Positions 63,111 to 64,000 of a stretch of DNA of 64,000 nucleotides are shown piece by piece. How positions within the stretch are numbered: position 1 is the stretch's first letter; each line of letters opens with the position of its first letter. This stretch comes from Nocardiopsis sp. FIRDI 009. GTDB taxonomy: Bacteria; Actinomycetota; Actinomycetes; Streptosporangiales; Streptosporangiaceae. A program made the translations under genes and the position numbers. The notes beneath the pieces are model-generated. The model saw only the letters and a list, made by a program, of their open reading frames with translations, did not search any database and was not told the origin of the DNA. The DNA lies in assembly GCF_003386285.1 (NCBI RefSeq), contig NZ_QPNC01000009.1, positions 62,001-126,000 of the forward strand. Direction: 5' to 3'.

Positions 63111-63273
63111 GCGAAGCGAAGCGGAGGACCAGGGGGTTTGGTTCGGGTGCCGCCAGGGCGCTGCAAGACGAGGCAAGCCGCGAGCGAGGAACGAGCGGCA
63201 GGCGCCGCCGAGGATGAAGCATCCTGGCCTTTGGGGCGCCCGAACACGGGCCGAAGCGAAGCGGAGGCCCAAA
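63111..63273. repeat. structured intergenic element with 16-bp direct repeats
   Basis: CGAAGCGAAGCGGAGG occurs at 63112-63127 and 63252-63267, followed by ACCA and CCCA. Between them are nested stems: AGGATG-AAG-CATCCT, GCCGC / GCGGC near 63179-63201 and GGCGCTGC / GCAGGCGCC around them. No coding. It separates convergent genes and resembles a dispersed intergenic repeat. Confidence 0.55.
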
Positions 63274-63285
63274 GCAAGCACAGCC

Positions 63286-64000
63286 TCACAACCGGTTGAC
63301 GTCGGTGATCCGGACGACCGCGTGCCCCTCGGCGTCGGAGGCGGCCAGGTCGACCTCGGCGCTGATCCCCCAGTCGTGGTCGCCCGCCGGGTCGGCGAGG
63401 ATCTGTCGGACCCGCCAGAGCCCGTCCTCCTCCTCGATGAGCAACATCGCGGGGCCCCGCGCGTCGGGTCCGGTCCCGATCTCGTCGTGCTCCTCGAAGT
63501 AGTCCTCCAGGGCCTCCTCCCAGGAACCGGCGTCCCACCCCCCGTCGGCGTCCAGCTTCCCGAGGTCGTCGTAGCGGCGGCGGGCGGCCAGCTCCACCCG
63601 GCGGAACATCTCGTTGCGCACCAGCACCCGGAAGGCACGTGCGTTGGCGGTGACCGGACGCACCCGCTCCTCGGCCTCGGCCTCCCCGTCCGGCGCCTCC
63701 TCCTCCGGGTTGGTGAGCTGCTCCCACTCGTCCAGCAGGCTGGAGTCGACCTGGCGGACCAGCTCGCCGAGCCACTCCACGAGGTCGCGCAGCTCCTCGG
63801 TCTTGGCGTCGTCGGGCACGGTCTGGTTCAGGGCCTTGTAGGCGCTCGCCAGGTAGCGCAGGACCAGGCCCTCCGAACGCGCGAGCTCGTAGAAGCCCAC
63901 GTACTCGGTGAAGGTCATCGCCCGCTCGAACATGTCCCGGGCCACGGACTTGGGGCGCAGCGGGTGGTCGCCCACCCACGGGTGCCCGCGCCGGTAGACC
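63286..64000 (-). CDS. DEAD/DEAH-box helicase C-terminal part, DUF3516 (5' end outside window)
   Basis: About 238 residues visible, open to the window edge. The sequence HPLRPKSVARDMFERAMTFTEYVGFYELARSEGLVLRYLASAYKALNQTVPDDAKTEELRDLVEWLGELVRQVDSSLLDEWEQL is the DUF3516 region found at the C-terminus of large actinobacterial superfamily 2 helicases. The rest (EEERVRPVTANARAFRVLVRNEMFRRVELAARRRYDDLGKLD and the final ISAEVDLAASDAEGHAVVRITDVNRL) is usual for the family. The helicase motor is not in the window. Confidence 0.88.
   Translation of the reverse strand, partial: VYRRGHPWVGDHPLRPKSVARDMFERAMTFTEYVGFYELARSEGLVLRYLASAYKALNQTVPDDAKTEELRDLVEWLGELVRQVDSSLLDEWEQLTNPEEEAPDGEAEAEERVRPVTANARAFRVLVRNEMFRRVELAARRRYDDLGKLDADGGWDAGSWEEALEDYFEEHDEIGTGPDARGPAMLLIEEEDGLWRVRQILADPAGDHDWGISAEVDLAASDAEGHAVVRITDVNRL

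Overview
The window is high-G+C actinomycete DNA. Coding density, GTG/TTG starts, XRE-DUF5753/DUF397 pairs, an AfsR/SARP regulator, PadR-HAAS and MarR/TetR modules, and glycyl-tRNA synthetase, PPDK, dGTPase, primase and sigma genes all fit Streptosporangiales, with Nocardiopsis or a close relative most likely. This is a judgement from protein style, not a database match. No rRNA, CRISPR array, transposase or integrase was seen.

Layout. 0-4.3 kb: the 3' part of a CDP-glycerol glycerophosphotransferase gene (cell-wall teichoic acid type), an ABM-fold protein and glyS. 4.3-16.4 kb: accessory regulatory genes, namely a membrane Ser/Thr kinase, a MarR/NTF2-like divergent pair around an exact operator palindrome, a PPOX-like flavoprotein, a PadR-HAAS membrane protein pair, an XRE-DUF397 pair whose DUF397 partner carries an internal duplication, and a two-gene unit of lower G+C encoding a small protein and a candidate aerolysin-like pore-former fused to a six-bladed propeller. 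15.7-17.6 kb: a TetR regulator divergent from an MFS gene split by a frameshift.

17.6-25.7 kb: an AfsR-like STAND regulator divergent from a three-gene operon (VWA protein, PP2C phosphatase, membrane kinase), the actinobacterial form of the TerY-P / YegL-YegK-YegI triad. The block is bracketed by direct repeats of the 3' end of a hemolysin III gene: intact copy at 24950-25696, remnant at 17659-17826. It therefore looks like an inserted module. 25.7-31.7 kb: ppdK, a YdcF/SanA-type protein with TRxFTR repeats, and dgt.

31.7-46.7 kb: an L-arabinose/arabinan locus. A LacI regulator with an operator in its own promoter is followed by araB, araD, araA, a CUT1 ABC importer (binding protein and two permeases, no ATPase), a secreted GH43 arabinanase, a GH51 arabinofuranosidase and a complete CUT2 ChvE-GguA-GguB importer. 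All run in one direction with short or overlapping junctions. The GH43 enzyme cuts arabinan outside the cell, GH51 releases arabinose, two importers take up sugars, and AraA-AraB-AraD feed the pentose phosphate pathway. A 44-bp perfect palindrome ends the locus and contains the stop codons of both convergent genes.

46.7-64 kb: a secreted beta-propeller phytase; a pair of surface proteins (SBP-VWA lipoprotein and membrane-anchored SBP); dnaG and a principal-type sigma-70 gene; a GH18 chitinase-like protein; a FAD/Fe-S D-2-hydroxyacid dehydrogenase; two small envelope-type proteins; a tandem duplication carrying two identical tRNA-Asn genes; a DUF574-type methyltransferase; a split RibD-like reductase/deaminase pair; a structured intergenic repeat; and the 3' part of a DUF3516 helicase gene on the minus strand.
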